Below, one piece after another: positions 25,575 through 35,113 of a stretch of 64,000 nucleotides of DNA. Source of the stretch: Eubacteriales bacterium (GTDB taxonomy: Bacteria > Bacillota > Clostridia > Oscillospirales > CAG-382); NCBI GenBank assembly GCA_028705495.1, contig JAQWDK010000009.1:1-64000 (forward strand). Reading direction: 5' to 3'. A model generated the notes under the pieces. The model saw only the letters and a program-made list of their open reading frames with translations, was not told the origin of the DNA and searched no databases. The translations under genes were made by a program, and so were the position numbers. Each line of letters opens with the position of its first letter. The stretch's first letter is position 1.

Positions 25575-27527
25575 TTGTTTGCTCTTATAAAAAAAATGAT
25601 TGTTAAATCTGATGAATTGAAAAAAATATTATCCGGCAGGCGAAAGCCCGTGCTTATGCTTATCGATCTTTTTATTATGGTAGTAGTATACACAGTACTT
25701 ACCATAATGTATAACGGTAGCGTAATGCTTAGGTTGAATTTCGTAGATAAGGTTGTCAATTTTGCTATCCTTGTCGCCTTTTTATTTATACTCAGACTTA
25801 TTAGCGGCATTTACTCAAGTGTTTGGAGATATGCGCGTTCATATTCTTATCTTAAACTCATCATTGCTGACATAATTTCCTGTATCTTCTATATAGCATT
25901 TACACGCCTCATGCCTTGGACTTATACAAGCGGATGGCACTCTGTAACTGTAGTTTGTGTTATCACGCTTGGAACACTGGCTTCTCGCTTTGTATATCAG
26001 CAAATATACTCAAAATTAAAAAACGGCAGGAATGTTGAGAGAGACAAGATTAATGTTGCAATAATCGGTGCCGGCAGGGTAGGAACGATGCTCGCTGAAG
26101 AGCTTAGGGTTAACGAAAACTCTCGTTATAAACCATATGTGTTCATCGACAAGGACCCCGAGAAAGTCGGCAATAGAATCAGCGGTATTCGTGTTATCGG
26201 TGCACAGTCCGATGTACTTAAACAGATAACATCCATGCCGATTGGTGAAATCATTATCGCAACACCCGACCTTGACGGTGAAACAAAGCAAAGGCTTTAT
26301 AATTTTTATTCCCAAAGCGGACTGCCGATAAAAATTTACGATTATGCTTTCGGAAAAGACAGCTCCGAAATCAGAGATCGCCGAATTAGAAATATAAAAA
26401 TCGACGACCTTCTCTTTAGAGAACCTGTAATGCTTGTCGAAAATATTTCAAAAGAATATTATAAAAATAAAAGAGTGCTCGTCACCGGAGGTGGCGGTTC
26501 CATCGGCAGCGAAATCTGCCGCCAGATCGCAAGGTGCTCGCCAGAGCAGCTAATTATAGTTGATATATACGAGAACAACGCATATGATATTCAGCAAGAG
26601 CTCTTTCGCGCTTACGGTGACGAATTAAAACTTGCTATTGAAGTCGCTTCTGTTCGTGACAGGGATAGAATTGACGATATTTTCAGCCACTATAAACCTG
26701 AAATCGTGTTCCACGCAGCAGCACATAAACATGTTCCGCTCATGGAGCATAACGGCTGTGAGGCAATTAAAAACAATATCATCGGAACGTATAACACCGC
26801 GGACATGGCGGAGAAATACAGCGCTGAAAAGTTTATACTTATCTCCACCGATAAAGCTGTTAACCCCACCAGTATCATGGGCGCATCAAAGCGTATGTGC
26901 GAGATGATAGTCCAGAGCAGGCATGACAGCAAGACCTCATTCGCCGCAGTACGATTCGGTAATGTGCTCGGGTCAAACGGTTCCGTTATACCTCTTTTTA
27001 AGAAACAAATTGAAGACGGCGGCCCGATAACCGTCACCGATAAGAGAATTATCAGATATTTTATGACGATACCGGAAGCAGCACAGCTTGTTATGCATGC
27101 TGGTATGCTTGCTAAGAGGGGCGAACTTTTCATCCTCGACATGGGTAAGCCCGTAAAAATAGTTGAGCTTGCGGAAAATATGATTAGATTATCCGGCCTC
27201 GTTCCCTATACAGATATTGACATAGTTGAAATAGGACTAAGACCGGGTGAAAAGCTATATGAGGAGCTGCTGATTAAAAGCGAAAAATTGTCTGTCACGG
27301 AAAACAAAATGATTTTCATCGAAAAAGATACACCCTTTACCAGAGGTGAAGTTGACGATAAACTCGAGACTCTCAGGAGCGCTATGTTTTCGGCTGAAAC
27401 AACAATTGAATCAGTCGATATAAAGGAAGCTTTACAAAGTGTAGTACCTGATTTCCGCGACCCCGAAGAGGTCAACAAAGACGCATACAATTCCGACGAA
27501 ATGAAGCTTGCGGAAATGATTGTTTAA
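25575..27527 (+). CDS. Membrane NDP-sugar 4,6-dehydratase (CapD/PglF/WbpM type)
   Basis: Probably converts UDP-GlcNAc to the 4-keto-6-deoxy sugar for surface polysaccharide or glycan synthesis. Layout: about four membrane helices in residues 15-120, a first Rossmann-like domain with VAIIGAGRVGTMLAEEL near 165, then the extended SDR domain with VTGGGGSIGSEICRQIA near 305. Its active-site segment STDKAVNPTSIMGASKR has Met in place of the usual Tyr, as in PglF/WbpM. Start: TTG 25575 lies 8 bases after GGAGG (25562-25566); ATG 25560 precedes that site and cannot be the start. 650 aa, normal for the membrane form. Confidence 0.92.
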   Translation: MFALIKKMIVKSDELKKILSGRRKPVLMLIDLFIMVVVYTVLTIMYNGSVMLRLNFVDKVVNFAILVAFLFILRLISGIYSSVWRYARSYSYLKLIIADIISCIFYIAFTRLMPWTYTSGWHSVTVVCVITLGTLASRFVYQQIYSKLKNGRNVERDKINVAIIGAGRVGTMLAEELRVNENSRYKPYVFIDKDPEKVGNRISGIRVIGAQSDVLKQITSMPIGEIIIATPDLDGETKQRLYNFYSQSGLPIKIYDYAFGKDSSEIRDRRIRNIKIDDLLFREPVMLVENISKEYYKNKRVLVTGGGGSIGSEICRQIARCSPEQLIIVDIYENNAYDIQQELFRAYGDELKLAIEVASVRDRDRIDDIFSHYKPEIVFHAAAHKHVPLMEHNGCEAIKNNIIGTYNTADMAEKYSAEKFILISTDKAVNPTSIMGASKRMCEMIVQSRHDSKTSFAAVRFGNVLGSNGSVIPLFKKQIEDGGPITVTDKRIIRYFMTIPEAAQLVMHAGMLAKRGELFILDMGKPVKIVELAENMIRLSGLVPYTDIDIVEIGLRPGEKLYEELLIKSEKLSVTENKMIFIEKDTPFTRGEVDDKLETLRSAMFSAETTIESVDIKEALQSVVPDFRDPEEVNKDAYNSDEMKLAEMIV

Positions 27528-27541
27528 AGAAATAATATAAG

Positions 27542-27590
27542 AAAATCCGAAATGCATCATTCCGTGCAGGAACAACGCAAATTCGGATTT
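27542..27590 (+). terminator. Terminator after the CapD-like gene
   Basis: AAAATCCGAA pairs with TTCGGATTTT around a loop of about 30 bases and is followed by T residues. The rhamnosidase gene starts 23 bases later, so some read-through is likely. Confidence 0.6.
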
Positions 27591-27612
27591 TTTAGTTTTG
27601 AGGTAAAACAAA

Positions 27613-29847
27613 ATGAAACTATCTGAAATGTTTTTCTGTGCGGGAGAGAAGATGTGTGATCTATTCAACTTTGTACCTTCTCCGTACATTAGGAAAAAAA
27701 TTATGCTTGAAAGCATTCCCGAAAAGGCGGAACTGACTATCTGCGGACTGGGGTTCTATGAGCTTTACGTCAACGGTGAGCGTATAACAAGAGGCTATCT
27801 ATCACCTTACATATCCAACCCCGACGATTTTCTTTATTATGATTTTTATAAAATTACAGAAAAGCTGCAAGTCGGTGAAAATGTACTTGGCATAAGGCTT
27901 GGAAACGGTATGCAGAACGCATTCGGCGGCTATGTATGGGATTTCGAAAAAGCGTCCTTCCGCTCATCGCCAAAGTTTGGACTAAGACTTGAATTAGATG
28001 ATGTTATTATCGAAGCGGACGAAAGTTTTGTTTGCGCTCCATCACCGACATATTTTGACGACCTTCGCCTTGGCGAAAGATACGACGCGCGCAAAGAAAT
28101 TGTAGGCTGGAACCTGCCCGGTTTTGACGACAGCAGCTGGACAGCGGTTACAAAAGCGAAAAAGCCTAAGGGCGAGAAGAAGCTCAACGAGGCAAAACCG
28201 ATAACAGAAAGAGCACAGTTGAAGCCTGTTCGTATTTTTGCCGAGGGCGATGCGTTTATCTATGATTTCGGTATAAACTCAGCGGGTGTTTGCAAGATTT
28301 GTGTAACGGGTGAGCCGGGGCAAAAAATCGGAATGACTTTTGGCGAATATCTCAAAGATGGACAATTCCATACTGACAATATCAGCTTTATTCGCGATGA
28401 GTATAAAGACCTACCGCCTTATATTCAGTATGATGAATACATCTGCGCAGGTGGCGAGAATGAAACCTATACACCTTCTTTTACATACCATGGATTTAGA
28501 TATGTAAAAGTTGAGGGAATAACAAAAGCACAGGCTACACCTGAGCTGCTTACTTTTATTGTGTTTAACACAGAACTTCCCGAGCGCGGAGGTTTTGAGT
28601 GTTCTGATGAGATTTTGAACTCACTCCAAAAGATGACAAGGGAGTCGACGCTCTCAAACTTTCACCACTTTCCGACGGATTGCCCACACCGCGAAAAAAA
28701 TGGCTGGACCGCTGACGCTGCTCTTTCATCCGAACACACACTCCTTAACCTTGAGCCGTCGGACAACTATGTTCAGTGGATGAAAAACATCTGCAAATCA
28801 ATGAATGATGAGGGTGCGATTCCCGGCATTATTCCTACCGGCGGATGGGGCTTTCAGTGGGGCAACGGACCTGCATGGGACAGCGTGATCGCTGTGATAC
28901 CATACTTTCTTGCCATTTATAGAGACGACCTAAGGGCTGCTAAATACACCTCTCCATATCTCCTGCGATATCTCAAATATCTAGCTTCAAGGCGTGACGA
29001 AAAAGGACTTGTCGCTTTTGGACTTGGCGACTGGTGCCATCCTACCGGAGCGGCGGTTCCGCCCCTTGTGCTCACCGATAGCATAACCGCTGTGGATATC
29101 TGTACGAAGGCAGCTTATATATTTGAAAGACTAAGCTTAAGAGAAGAACAAAAGTCTGCTGAGAAACTTAAAGATGAATTTAGATATGCTATAAGAGAAG
29201 AACTTCTTAATAAAGGAACAATGAAGCTATGTGGTGGGGAACAGACTTCCCAAGCTATGGGACTTTACTATGGTATATTTGAGAAGGACGAAAGACAAAG
29301 GGCTTTCGATGGGCTGCTTGAGAGTATCGAGGCTTTTGGCGGACATATGGCGTGCGGTGTTCTCGGAGCAAGGGTTATCTTCCATGTGCTTGCGGAGTTT
29401 GGGAAAACTGAGCTTGCGGTAAGCATGATAAGCTGCAAGGATGCGCCTTCGTATGGTAACTGGGTTGTTGGTGGCGAAACTACCCTTGCGGAGGTCTTCA
29501 ACCGAGAGGGTGAAAATGTCGCTTCGCGAAACCACCACTTTTTCGGCGATATCAGCGCATTCTTTATCAAAAGGCTTGGCGGAATTGTGATTAATCCGAC
29601 GGGATTTGATGCCGATGAAGTGCTCATTTCACCTTTTTTTGCAGACAACTTAAGCTTTGTAAAAGCGTTCCATATAACCCCGGCGGGAAAAATTATAACA
29701 GAGTGGGTAAGAAAAGACGATACTACCGTTCTTGAAGTGACAATACCGGAGGGATGTAAAGCAAAACTTTCATTGAATGACGGCTATTACACCGAAATCA
29801 GCGAGCTAAAATGCGGTGTTAATCGGTTTGTATGCAGGAAAAAGTAG
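27613..29847 (+). CDS. Alpha-L-rhamnosidase, GH78 family
   Basis: Glycoside hydrolase releasing terminal alpha-L-rhamnose. The N-terminal beta-sandwich (ICGLGFYELYVNGERITRGYLSPYISNPDDFLYYDFY) is the GH78 carbohydrate-binding domain; DFGINSAGVCKICVTGEPGQ and FTYHGFRYVKVEG follow; the (alpha/alpha)6 barrel holds DCPHREKNGWTADAA near residue 360, the GH78 acid motif (usually DCPQRDER.GWTGD), with Glu/Asp retained. A C-terminal beta domain ends the protein. No signal peptide, so it acts in the cytoplasm on imported rhamnosides. 744 aa. GAGGT precedes the ATG; partly co-transcribed with the upstream sugar dehydratase by read-through. Confidence 0.9.
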   Translation: MKLSEMFFCAGEKMCDLFNFVPSPYIRKKIMLESIPEKAELTICGLGFYELYVNGERITRGYLSPYISNPDDFLYYDFYKITEKLQVGENVLGIRLGNGMQNAFGGYVWDFEKASFRSSPKFGLRLELDDVIIEADESFVCAPSPTYFDDLRLGERYDARKEIVGWNLPGFDDSSWTAVTKAKKPKGEKKLNEAKPITERAQLKPVRIFAEGDAFIYDFGINSAGVCKICVTGEPGQKIGMTFGEYLKDGQFHTDNISFIRDEYKDLPPYIQYDEYICAGGENETYTPSFTYHGFRYVKVEGITKAQATPELLTFIVFNTELPERGGFECSDEILNSLQKMTRESTLSNFHHFPTDCPHREKNGWTADAALSSEHTLLNLEPSDNYVQWMKNICKSMNDEGAIPGIIPTGGWGFQWGNGPAWDSVIAVIPYFLAIYRDDLRAAKYTSPYLLRYLKYLASRRDEKGLVAFGLGDWCHPTGAAVPPLVLTDSITAVDICTKAAYIFERLSLREEQKSAEKLKDEFRYAIREELLNKGTMKLCGGEQTSQAMGLYYGIFEKDERQRAFDGLLESIEAFGGHMACGVLGARVIFHVLAEFGKTELAVSMISCKDAPSYGNWVVGGETTLAEVFNREGENVASRNHHFFGDISAFFIKRLGGIVINPTGFDADEVLISPFFADNLSFVKAFHITPAGKIITEWVRKDDTTVLEVTIPEGCKAKLSLNDGYYTEISELKCGVNRFVCRKK

Positions 29848-29874
29848 GATAAAATATCGTAGCCTAAAAACAAA

Positions 29875-29909
29875 AAACCGGACTTTACGAAGAAAGTAAA
29901 GTCCGGTTT
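29875..29909. terminator. Terminator between rhamnosidase and PLP enzyme genes
   Basis: 14-bp stem AAACCGGACTTTAC/GTAAAGTCCGGTTT; the T run is better on the minus strand (after the PLP enzyme gene) but both directions are served. Confidence 0.88.
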
Positions 29910-29918
29910 GATTATTTA

Positions 29919-31082
29919 TTAGTCGAGTACGCTGGCTAAGTCAGCTATAATATCGTCTGCATCCTCGATACCAACTGACAAGCGGAGAAGGCGGTCGGTG
30001 ATTCCGATTTTTTCTCTTATCTCCTTAGGTATCGATGCGTGAGTCTGGGTTATAGGGTAGGTAATGAGCGTTTCTGTACCGCCAAGACTTTCAGCGAACA
30101 TAATCATACGGCAACCGCAAAGGACTTTTTCAACCTTTGTGACATCCTTTAAGGTGAAGGAAATCATTCCGCCGAAACCGCTGCTCTGACGCTTTGATAT
30201 TTTATAGGATGGGTTTTCAAGGTCACCGACAAAGTAGATCTTGTCAACATTTTTGTTGGTTTTGAGCCATGCAGCAACCTTAATTGCATTTTCTTCATGG
30301 CGCTTCATTCTCAGCGCGAGTGTCTTTATACCGCGAAGGACAAGCCAGCTGTCAAAGGGAGCGAGTCCGCTTCCTTCGGTGCGCAGAATTAGACCTATAC
30401 GTTCTGCAAGCTTTTCGTCTGCAACGACAAGAAGGCCTGCCATTGTGTCGTGGTGACCTGCAAGGTATTTTGTACCGCTGTGGATAACGATATCAGCTCC
30501 GAGATCGATTGGTTTCTGGAAATAAGGTGTCAAGAAGGTGTTGTCAACCGCAAGGAGTGCGCCGTGTGCTTTTGCTATCTTGCTAATGGCGGCAATATCT
30601 GCGACTTTCATCATCGGGTTAGTAGGCGTTTCGATGAAAATCATCTTTGTGTTGGATTTCATGCAAGCTTCAACAGCTTCAGGATTTCCGACATCGACAT
30701 AGTCGAATTCTACATTATAACGCTTCCAGATTTCTTCAATTAAGCGATAAGTACCACCGTAAATATCGTCGGACATGACGACATGATCCCCTGCCTTCAT
30801 AAGGGAGAAGGAGGCGAGTACTGCTGCAAGCCCGGTTGTGAAAGCAAAGCCTGCAACGCCGTTTTCGAGAAGGGCGATGGTGTTCTCAAGCTCCGAGCGC
30901 GTTGGATTCGAGCATCTTGTGTATGAATGCTCTATGTTTGAACCAAGTCCGGGATTGAGATATGTAGAGGTCTGGTATATAGGGAAGCTGACAGCTCCGG
31001 TGCGCGAGTCATGGCCTTCATAGCCGTGAACAACCGCTGAGTCGGGCGACAGCCCGGGTATAATCTTTGTTTTGTCGAGCAT
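29919..31082 (-). CDS. Trans-sulfuration PLP enzyme (cystathionine gamma-synthase/lyase family)
   Basis: PLP-dependent Cys/Met metabolism enzyme. Seen: SFPIYQTSTYLNPG, SYTRCSNPTRSELENTIALLE (phosphate-binding), SDDIYGGTYRLIEEI, FIETPTNPMMKVADI, VDNTFLTPYFQKPIDLGADIV and the PLP Lys in HSGTKYLAGHHDTMAG. 387 aa. Members of this fold do gamma-synthase, gamma-lyase, beta-lyase or O-acylhomoserine sulfhydrylase reactions, and the sequence alone does not decide. AAAGGA lies 12 bases before ATG 31082. Own promoter and terminator. Confidence 0.9.
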   Translation of the reverse strand: MLDKTKIIPGLSPDSAVVHGYEGHDSRTGAVSFPIYQTSTYLNPGLGSNIEHSYTRCSNPTRSELENTIALLENGVAGFAFTTGLAAVLASFSLMKAGDHVVMSDDIYGGTYRLIEEIWKRYNVEFDYVDVGNPEAVEACMKSNTKMIFIETPTNPMMKVADIAAISKIAKAHGALLAVDNTFLTPYFQKPIDLGADIVIHSGTKYLAGHHDTMAGLLVVADEKLAERIGLILRTEGSGLAPFDSWLVLRGIKTLALRMKRHEENAIKVAAWLKTNKNVDKIYFVGDLENPSYKISKRQSSGFGGMISFTLKDVTKVEKVLCGCRMIMFAESLGGTETLITYPITQTHASIPKEIREKIGITDRLLRLSVGIEDADDIIADLASVLD

Positions 31083-31153
31083 GGCGCATTATCATCCTTT
31101 CAGAAGATACACAGGGTTTTATATTTATAAGCGAAATAACGGATTATATTATT

Positions 31154-31182
31154 ATTATATTATCCTTTTGACTTAATGTCAA
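31154..31182 (-). promoter_or_regulatory. Promoter of the trans-sulfuration enzyme gene
   Basis: Minus strand TTGACA (31182-31177), 17-base spacer, TATAAT (31159-31154). The leader of about 65 bases is too short for a SAM riboswitch or T-box. Confidence 0.88.
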
Positions 31183-31203
31183 TCAATATTAGAATATTGA
31201 TAT

Positions 31204-31899
31204 CTATTCAACGAGTATCGGGCGGAATTTTATAAAGTCTGCAGAAACGAATTTCATCTTTATTCCTTCGTAAAGCGTTGTTACCGAATCTTTTTTAACA
31301 CCGTGAAGATGGCCGTAATATACATCAGTTATACCGTGTTCCTTCAGTGTTTCCATTATCGGTTCGCAGACATTACCTCGCCAAACAGGTGGATAGTGAA
31401 GAAAAACAGTAGGCTTTTGACCTGATTTGCAGAGCTTTTCTCCCTGAGTGAGGGACATTTTCAGCCTTCCAGCTTCACGTTCTTGAATCTTTTTATCAAA
31501 AGATTCAGTGCCATCGATCATCCAGCCCCTTGAACCGCAGATGACAATATTGTCACAAGCGAAGGCGTTGTTGTAAAGGAAGCTGATGCTTGAAAAACCT
31601 TTGGCGGTTATAAAGGATTTCATTTTAGCTAGGGAAGTCCACCAATAATCATGGTTGCCTTTGCCGAGAATTTTTCTACCCGGCAAGCTTTCGAGAAATG
31701 TAAAATCAGGCTCTGCTTCTTCAAGCCTCATAGCCCAAGATATATCTCCCGGTATTACAACAGTGTCATCCGGTGTGATTAGCTCACGCCAGTTTTTTTC
31801 GAGTTTATCAACATAACCTTCCCAGCCGCCTCCGAAAACATCCATCGGTTTATCCGTTCCCAGCGACAGGTGCAGGTCAGCGATTGTGAATACAGCCAT
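31204..31899 (-). CDS. Calcineurin-like metallophosphoesterase
   Basis: Cytoplasmic metallophosphoesterase with the five blocks of the fold: IADLHLS at the N-terminus (D.H), VVIPGDISWAM (GD), KILGKGNHDYWW (GNHD), FLHYPPVW (H) and DVYYGHLHGV (GH.H). 231 aa. Substrate unknown. The gene lies head-to-head with the DUF1540 gene and is separated from the trans-sulfuration gene by that gene's promoter. Binding site GGAAAGG. Confidence 0.9.
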   Translation of the reverse strand: MAVFTIADLHLSLGTDKPMDVFGGGWEGYVDKLEKNWRELITPDDTVVIPGDISWAMRLEEAEPDFTFLESLPGRKILGKGNHDYWWTSLAKMKSFITAKGFSSISFLYNNAFACDNIVICGSRGWMIDGTESFDKKIQEREAGRLKMSLTQGEKLCKSGQKPTVFLHYPPVWRGNVCEPIMETLKEHGITDVYYGHLHGVKKDSVTTLYEGIKMKFVSADFIKFRPILVE

Positions 31900-32086
31900 T
31901 TATACAAAAACCTTTCCAATTATCAATGTGTCAAGCTTTGGTTTCGATTTCTCGAAATTTATTTATTTTAAAAAATGCGTATATTGTTGTGGTTTTGTGA
32001 AAAAATAAGTTTGAACCCAAAAAAGCGAAATCGCTTCAAAAGTCGCAAAAAAAGGTTCAAAAGCGTAAGAAAGGCAGGCTTAATCC

Positions 32087-32284
32087 ATGGAAGGCATCTA
32101 CCTCGACGGAAACGATCGTCGCGAGCATATCGAAAGAATCAGTTGCAGCGTTAGAAACTGCGTTTATCATGACGGAGAGCTTCACTGCACAGCAAAAAGA
32201 ATATCAGTTGGCACTACCGCTGCAACAAGCTGCGGCGAGACCATGTGTGCAACCTTTAAACCACGCACCAATACAATCGGCTGA
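32087..32284 (+). CDS. DUF1540 Cys-rich small protein
   Basis: 65 aa. Contains ISCSVRNCVYHDGELHCTAKRISVG and SCGETMCATFKP, the DUF1540 pattern of four or more Cys around NC.YH...C.A..I.VG, probably a small metal-binding domain. Common in spore-forming and gut Clostridia, function unknown. GAAAGGCAGG precedes the ATG. Upstream (31900-32086) I see no further structure. Confidence 0.85.
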   Translation: MEGIYLDGNDRREHIERISCSVRNCVYHDGELHCTAKRISVGTTAATSCGETMCATFKPRTNTIG

Positions 32285-32309
32285 TAACGAAATTTAAATC
32301 CATCCCGTA

Positions 32310-33800
32310 TTAGCGTTCGTCGGCGAAACTTAGAACTTTATCCGCCATTTTTTCAGGTGGAACTACATCCCTGAAGCGTATATTTTCCGCTTTTAACCCG
32401 GAAATCGCTTCGGGGATTTTTACGAGTGTTTTTTCGTAAATTTTTTCTAAGCATCCAAAATCGTCTGAAGTCCTCTCGATTCCAAGGCTGTCCGCAACTG
32501 CTCGTGGAAATTTATAAGGCGAGGCGGTAGAAACGATGAGCATTTTATTTTTTGAGCCTGATTTTTTGTATTCATCGGCGCAGAAAGCGGCAACCGCTGT
32601 GTGCGGGTCAATAAGGTAGCCGTGTTTTTCAAAATAATTCGCAATAGTTGCCTTTGTCTGATCTTCAGTGCAGGAGATACCTACAAAGTTTTTGAATATA
32701 TTCGAATTCTCTTTGATATCATTCTCGAAAAATCCGTTTTCAGATAAGCTTTTCATATTGCCGCTACAAAAGGCAGCACCGTATTCCATTGAAAGCAGGC
32801 GTTCGAGATTGCTTGAGATTAAGATATCCATCGATGGGGAAACAGTTGTGAAGAACTCTCTGCGTCTGTCGTATTTACCCGTTGTAAAGTAATCCGCCAA
32901 GACTTTGTTTTTGTTTGTGGCGCATACAAGAGCACCAATCGGCAGCCCCATTCTTCCTGCGATGTAAGCGGCGAGTATGTTGCCGAAGTTACCTGTCGGC
33001 ACCGTTACATCAAGCTGTTCGCCAATTTTTAAATCACCGCTATTTAACATATCACAGTATGCGGAAAAATAGTAGACAATCTGCGGAGCGAGCCTTCCCC
33101 AGTTGATGGAGTTTGCGCTTGAGAGGAACAGCCCCTTGTCTGAAAGAGCAGATATAATTGCAGAGTCGGCAAAAATCTTTTTAACGCCGCTTTGTGCATC
33201 GTCAAAGTTGCCTTTTATCGAACAGACATAAACATTATCACCCTTTTGAGTCGCCATCTGCAGTTTCTGCATCTCGCTGACTCCGTCGACGGGGTAAAAG
33301 ACAGCTATGCTTGTTCTCGGAACATCGGAATAACCCTCAAGAGCGGCTTTTCCGGTATCTCCTGAAGTTGCAACAAGTATTAGAGCATCATTTTTTACAC
33401 CTGTTTTCTCAAGTGATAACGAAAGAAGTCTTGGCATAAGCTGAAGCGCCATATCCTTGAATGCTTTTGTCGGACCATGCCAAAGCTCAAGAAATCCATT
33501 ATCACCTGCGTTTACGACAGGGGCGGGAGATGAGCCGAATTTCTCGGATGAATATGCGGCGTTGCATGCATTTATTAGCTCTGCTTTTGTAAAATCGGTT
33601 AAGAAAAGTGAAAGAACTTCCGCAGCTCGTTCGGGATAGCTCATTGATTTGAGCTTTTCAATGAATTCGCTATCAATTTGCGGAATGCTTTCGGGGATGT
33701 ATAGACCGCCGTCCGGCGCCATCCCTTCAATTATAACTTCAGCGGAGGATTTAAGATCGTTTGCTGAAGGATTTTCGTTTCTTGTACTGTAATATTTCAC
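32310..33800 (-). CDS. thrC: Threonine synthase
   Basis: PLP-dependent conversion of O-phosphohomoserine to threonine. Long bacterial form (496 aa): KYYSTRNENPSANDLKSSAEVIIEGMAPDGGLYIPESIP at the N-terminus, WHGPTKAFKDMALQLMP with the PLP Lys, LVATSGDTGKAALEGY, SANSINWGRLAPQIVYYFSAY and VPTGNFGNILAAYIAG. The start is GTG at 33800 with GGAG nine bases upstream. It is the last gene of an rnhB-yraN-thrC transcript (2 bases after yraN), an unusual neighbour for replication/repair genes. Confidence 0.96.
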   Translation of the reverse strand: MKYYSTRNENPSANDLKSSAEVIIEGMAPDGGLYIPESIPQIDSEFIEKLKSMSYPERAAEVLSLFLTDFTKAELINACNAAYSSEKFGSSPAPVVNAGDNGFLELWHGPTKAFKDMALQLMPRLLSLSLEKTGVKNDALILVATSGDTGKAALEGYSDVPRTSIAVFYPVDGVSEMQKLQMATQKGDNVYVCSIKGNFDDAQSGVKKIFADSAIISALSDKGLFLSSANSINWGRLAPQIVYYFSAYCDMLNSGDLKIGEQLDVTVPTGNFGNILAAYIAGRMGLPIGALVCATNKNKVLADYFTTGKYDRRREFFTTVSPSMDILISSNLERLLSMEYGAAFCSGNMKSLSENGFFENDIKENSNIFKNFVGISCTEDQTKATIANYFEKHGYLIDPHTAVAAFCADEYKKSGSKNKMLIVSTASPYKFPRAVADSLGIERTSDDFGCLEKIYEKTLVKIPEAISGLKAENIRFRDVVPPEKMADKVLSFADER

Positions 33801-33802
33801 TG

Positions 33803-34297
33803 TCAGTTACTCCGGAATCTATTTCTTTCTCTCTTGCGGTATTTTTCAAGCCGTTTAGGTGTTGCGGCTGTAAATGCGTTTTCGTGTTGTCTGATGCTCT
33901 CGATTTTCCCATCTCGGGATAAAAGCACCTCTATAATATCATGTCTTCTGTCTTTTATTTTTAACCTTTTGCGCAGTTTGAAAAACAAGAAAGGAACATA
34001 GGCAAAAATTCTACCGTTTTTCACAAAGTCGTTTTCAAATGCTGCTGCGGTCCTGACGAGGGCTTTCATTTTGCGTATGTCAACAGCATCCATCGGTTCT
34101 CCATAGAGGTTGCTCGAACGTGTTTTCACCTCCGCGAAAACAAGGCAGTCGTCTTTCCATGCGACGATGTCTATCTCTCCTGCAAACTCACCCGTCCCAC
34201 TTTGGTAATTCGTTACAAGAATCAGGTGTTTTGAGTTTTTCAGATGATTTTCTGCGGCCTCTTCGCCTATTGCACCGATTTTTCTTGTATCATTCAT
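33803..34297 (-). CDS. UPF0102 (YraN family) endonuclease-like protein
   Basis: Small PD-(D/E)XK-fold protein resembling Holliday-junction resolvases. The core GEIDIVAWKDDCLVFAEVKTRSS has the D...ExK catalytic residues; GAIGEEAAENHLKNSKHLILVTNY at the N-terminus is typical. 164 aa, longer than most (about 120) through a Lys/Arg-rich tail. Overlaps the end of rnhB by 8 bases, which is the common rnhB-yraN linkage in Firmicutes. Confidence 0.9.
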   Translation of the reverse strand: MNDTRKIGAIGEEAAENHLKNSKHLILVTNYQSGTGEFAGEIDIVAWKDDCLVFAEVKTRSSNLYGEPMDAVDIRKMKALVRTAAAFENDFVKNGRIFAYVPFLFFKLRKRLKIKDRRHDIIEVLLSRDGKIESIRQHENAFTAATPKRLEKYRKRERNRFRSN

Positions 34298-34898
34298 GAT
34301 GGTTTACGATTTTTCTTATAAAAAGACTGCGGTGGAGGGGGCAAGGTCCGTAGTCCTCAATGGCCTTGCGATGTTTTGCAGTTCCATATCCCTTGTGAGA
34401 AGCAAAACCGTACATCGGGTAGAGAGCATCCATTTCAAGGCAGTACCGGTCTCTTGCAACCTTAGCGAGAATAGATGCTGCTGCAATTGAAGGGCAGAGC
34501 GCGTCGCCGTCGATGATGGCTTTCGAGGGGATGTCAAATCCTCTTACGATGTTTCCGTCAATAAGTGCAAAATCCGGCTTTGGATAAAGTTTTTCGATAG
34601 CTCGTCTCATAGCGAGCAGTGACGCCTCAAGGATATTGTACTGCTCAATTTCGGCAACTGACGCTGTGGCAATATCATACGAAATAGCATTATTTTTTAT
34701 CTCGTCAAAAAGCTTGTCGCGTTTTTTAGGGGAGAGTTTTTTTGAATCGTTGAGCCCTTCGGGAATATAGCCTTCTGGCAAAATAACAGCGGCGGCAAAT
34801 ACATCACCGGCGAGCGGTCCTCGTCCGGCTTCGTCCACACCGCAGATAAGACTAAACCCGTTTATCCTCAAATCGTTCTCGATGTCATAGGTAATCAT
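34290..34898 (-). CDS. rnhB: Ribonuclease HII
   Basis: Cleaves RNA in RNA-DNA hybrids, including single ribonucleotides. Seen: ICGVDEAGRGPLAGDV with the first two acidic residues, LNDSKKLSPKKRDKLFDEI, FALIDGNIV, IDGDALCPSIAAASILAKVARDR, and the C-terminal YPMYGFASHKGYGTAKHRKAI. 202 aa. First gene of the transcript. Confidence 0.96.
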   Translation of the reverse strand: MITYDIENDLRINGFSLICGVDEAGRGPLAGDVFAAAVILPEGYIPEGLNDSKKLSPKKRDKLFDEIKNNAISYDIATASVAEIEQYNILEASLLAMRRAIEKLYPKPDFALIDGNIVRGFDIPSKAIIDGDALCPSIAAASILAKVARDRYCLEMDALYPMYGFASHKGYGTAKHRKAIEDYGPCPLHRSLFIRKIVNHHE

Positions 34899-34926
34899 AA
34901 AGGCACCCTCCGAAAATACACTTTAA

Positions 34927-34955
34927 ATAATAACATAATCATCAACTCTTTGCAA
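34927..34955 (-). promoter_or_regulatory. Promoter of rnhB-yraN-thrC
   Basis: Minus strand TTGCAA (34955-34950), 17-base spacer, TATTAT (34932-34927), followed by CGGAGGGT before the start. Confidence 0.75.
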
Positions 34956-35053
34956 TAGTACGAAACCGCTGAATTTTATTGTAAATTATACCTTATATAA
35001 AGCTTTATAGTGGGGTGATTAAGTAAAATTGTCGAAAATTCATAGAAATGTTA

Positions 35054-35082
35054 TTTACATAACGCGAAAAAGGTGGTATTAT
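35054..35082 (+). promoter_or_regulatory. Promoter of nifJ
   Basis: TTTACA (35054-35059), 17-base spacer, TATTAT (35077-35082); the AGGAGG ribosome site follows within about 20 bases, giving a very short leader. Confidence 0.75.
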
Positions 35083-35113
35083 AATGATTGTAATTACTTT
35101 AGGAGGATTCAAA

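Noticed and set aside
31083-31153. SAM riboswitch or T-box ahead of the trans-sulfuration gene
   Set aside because: Only about 65 transcribed leader bases and no matching conserved core.
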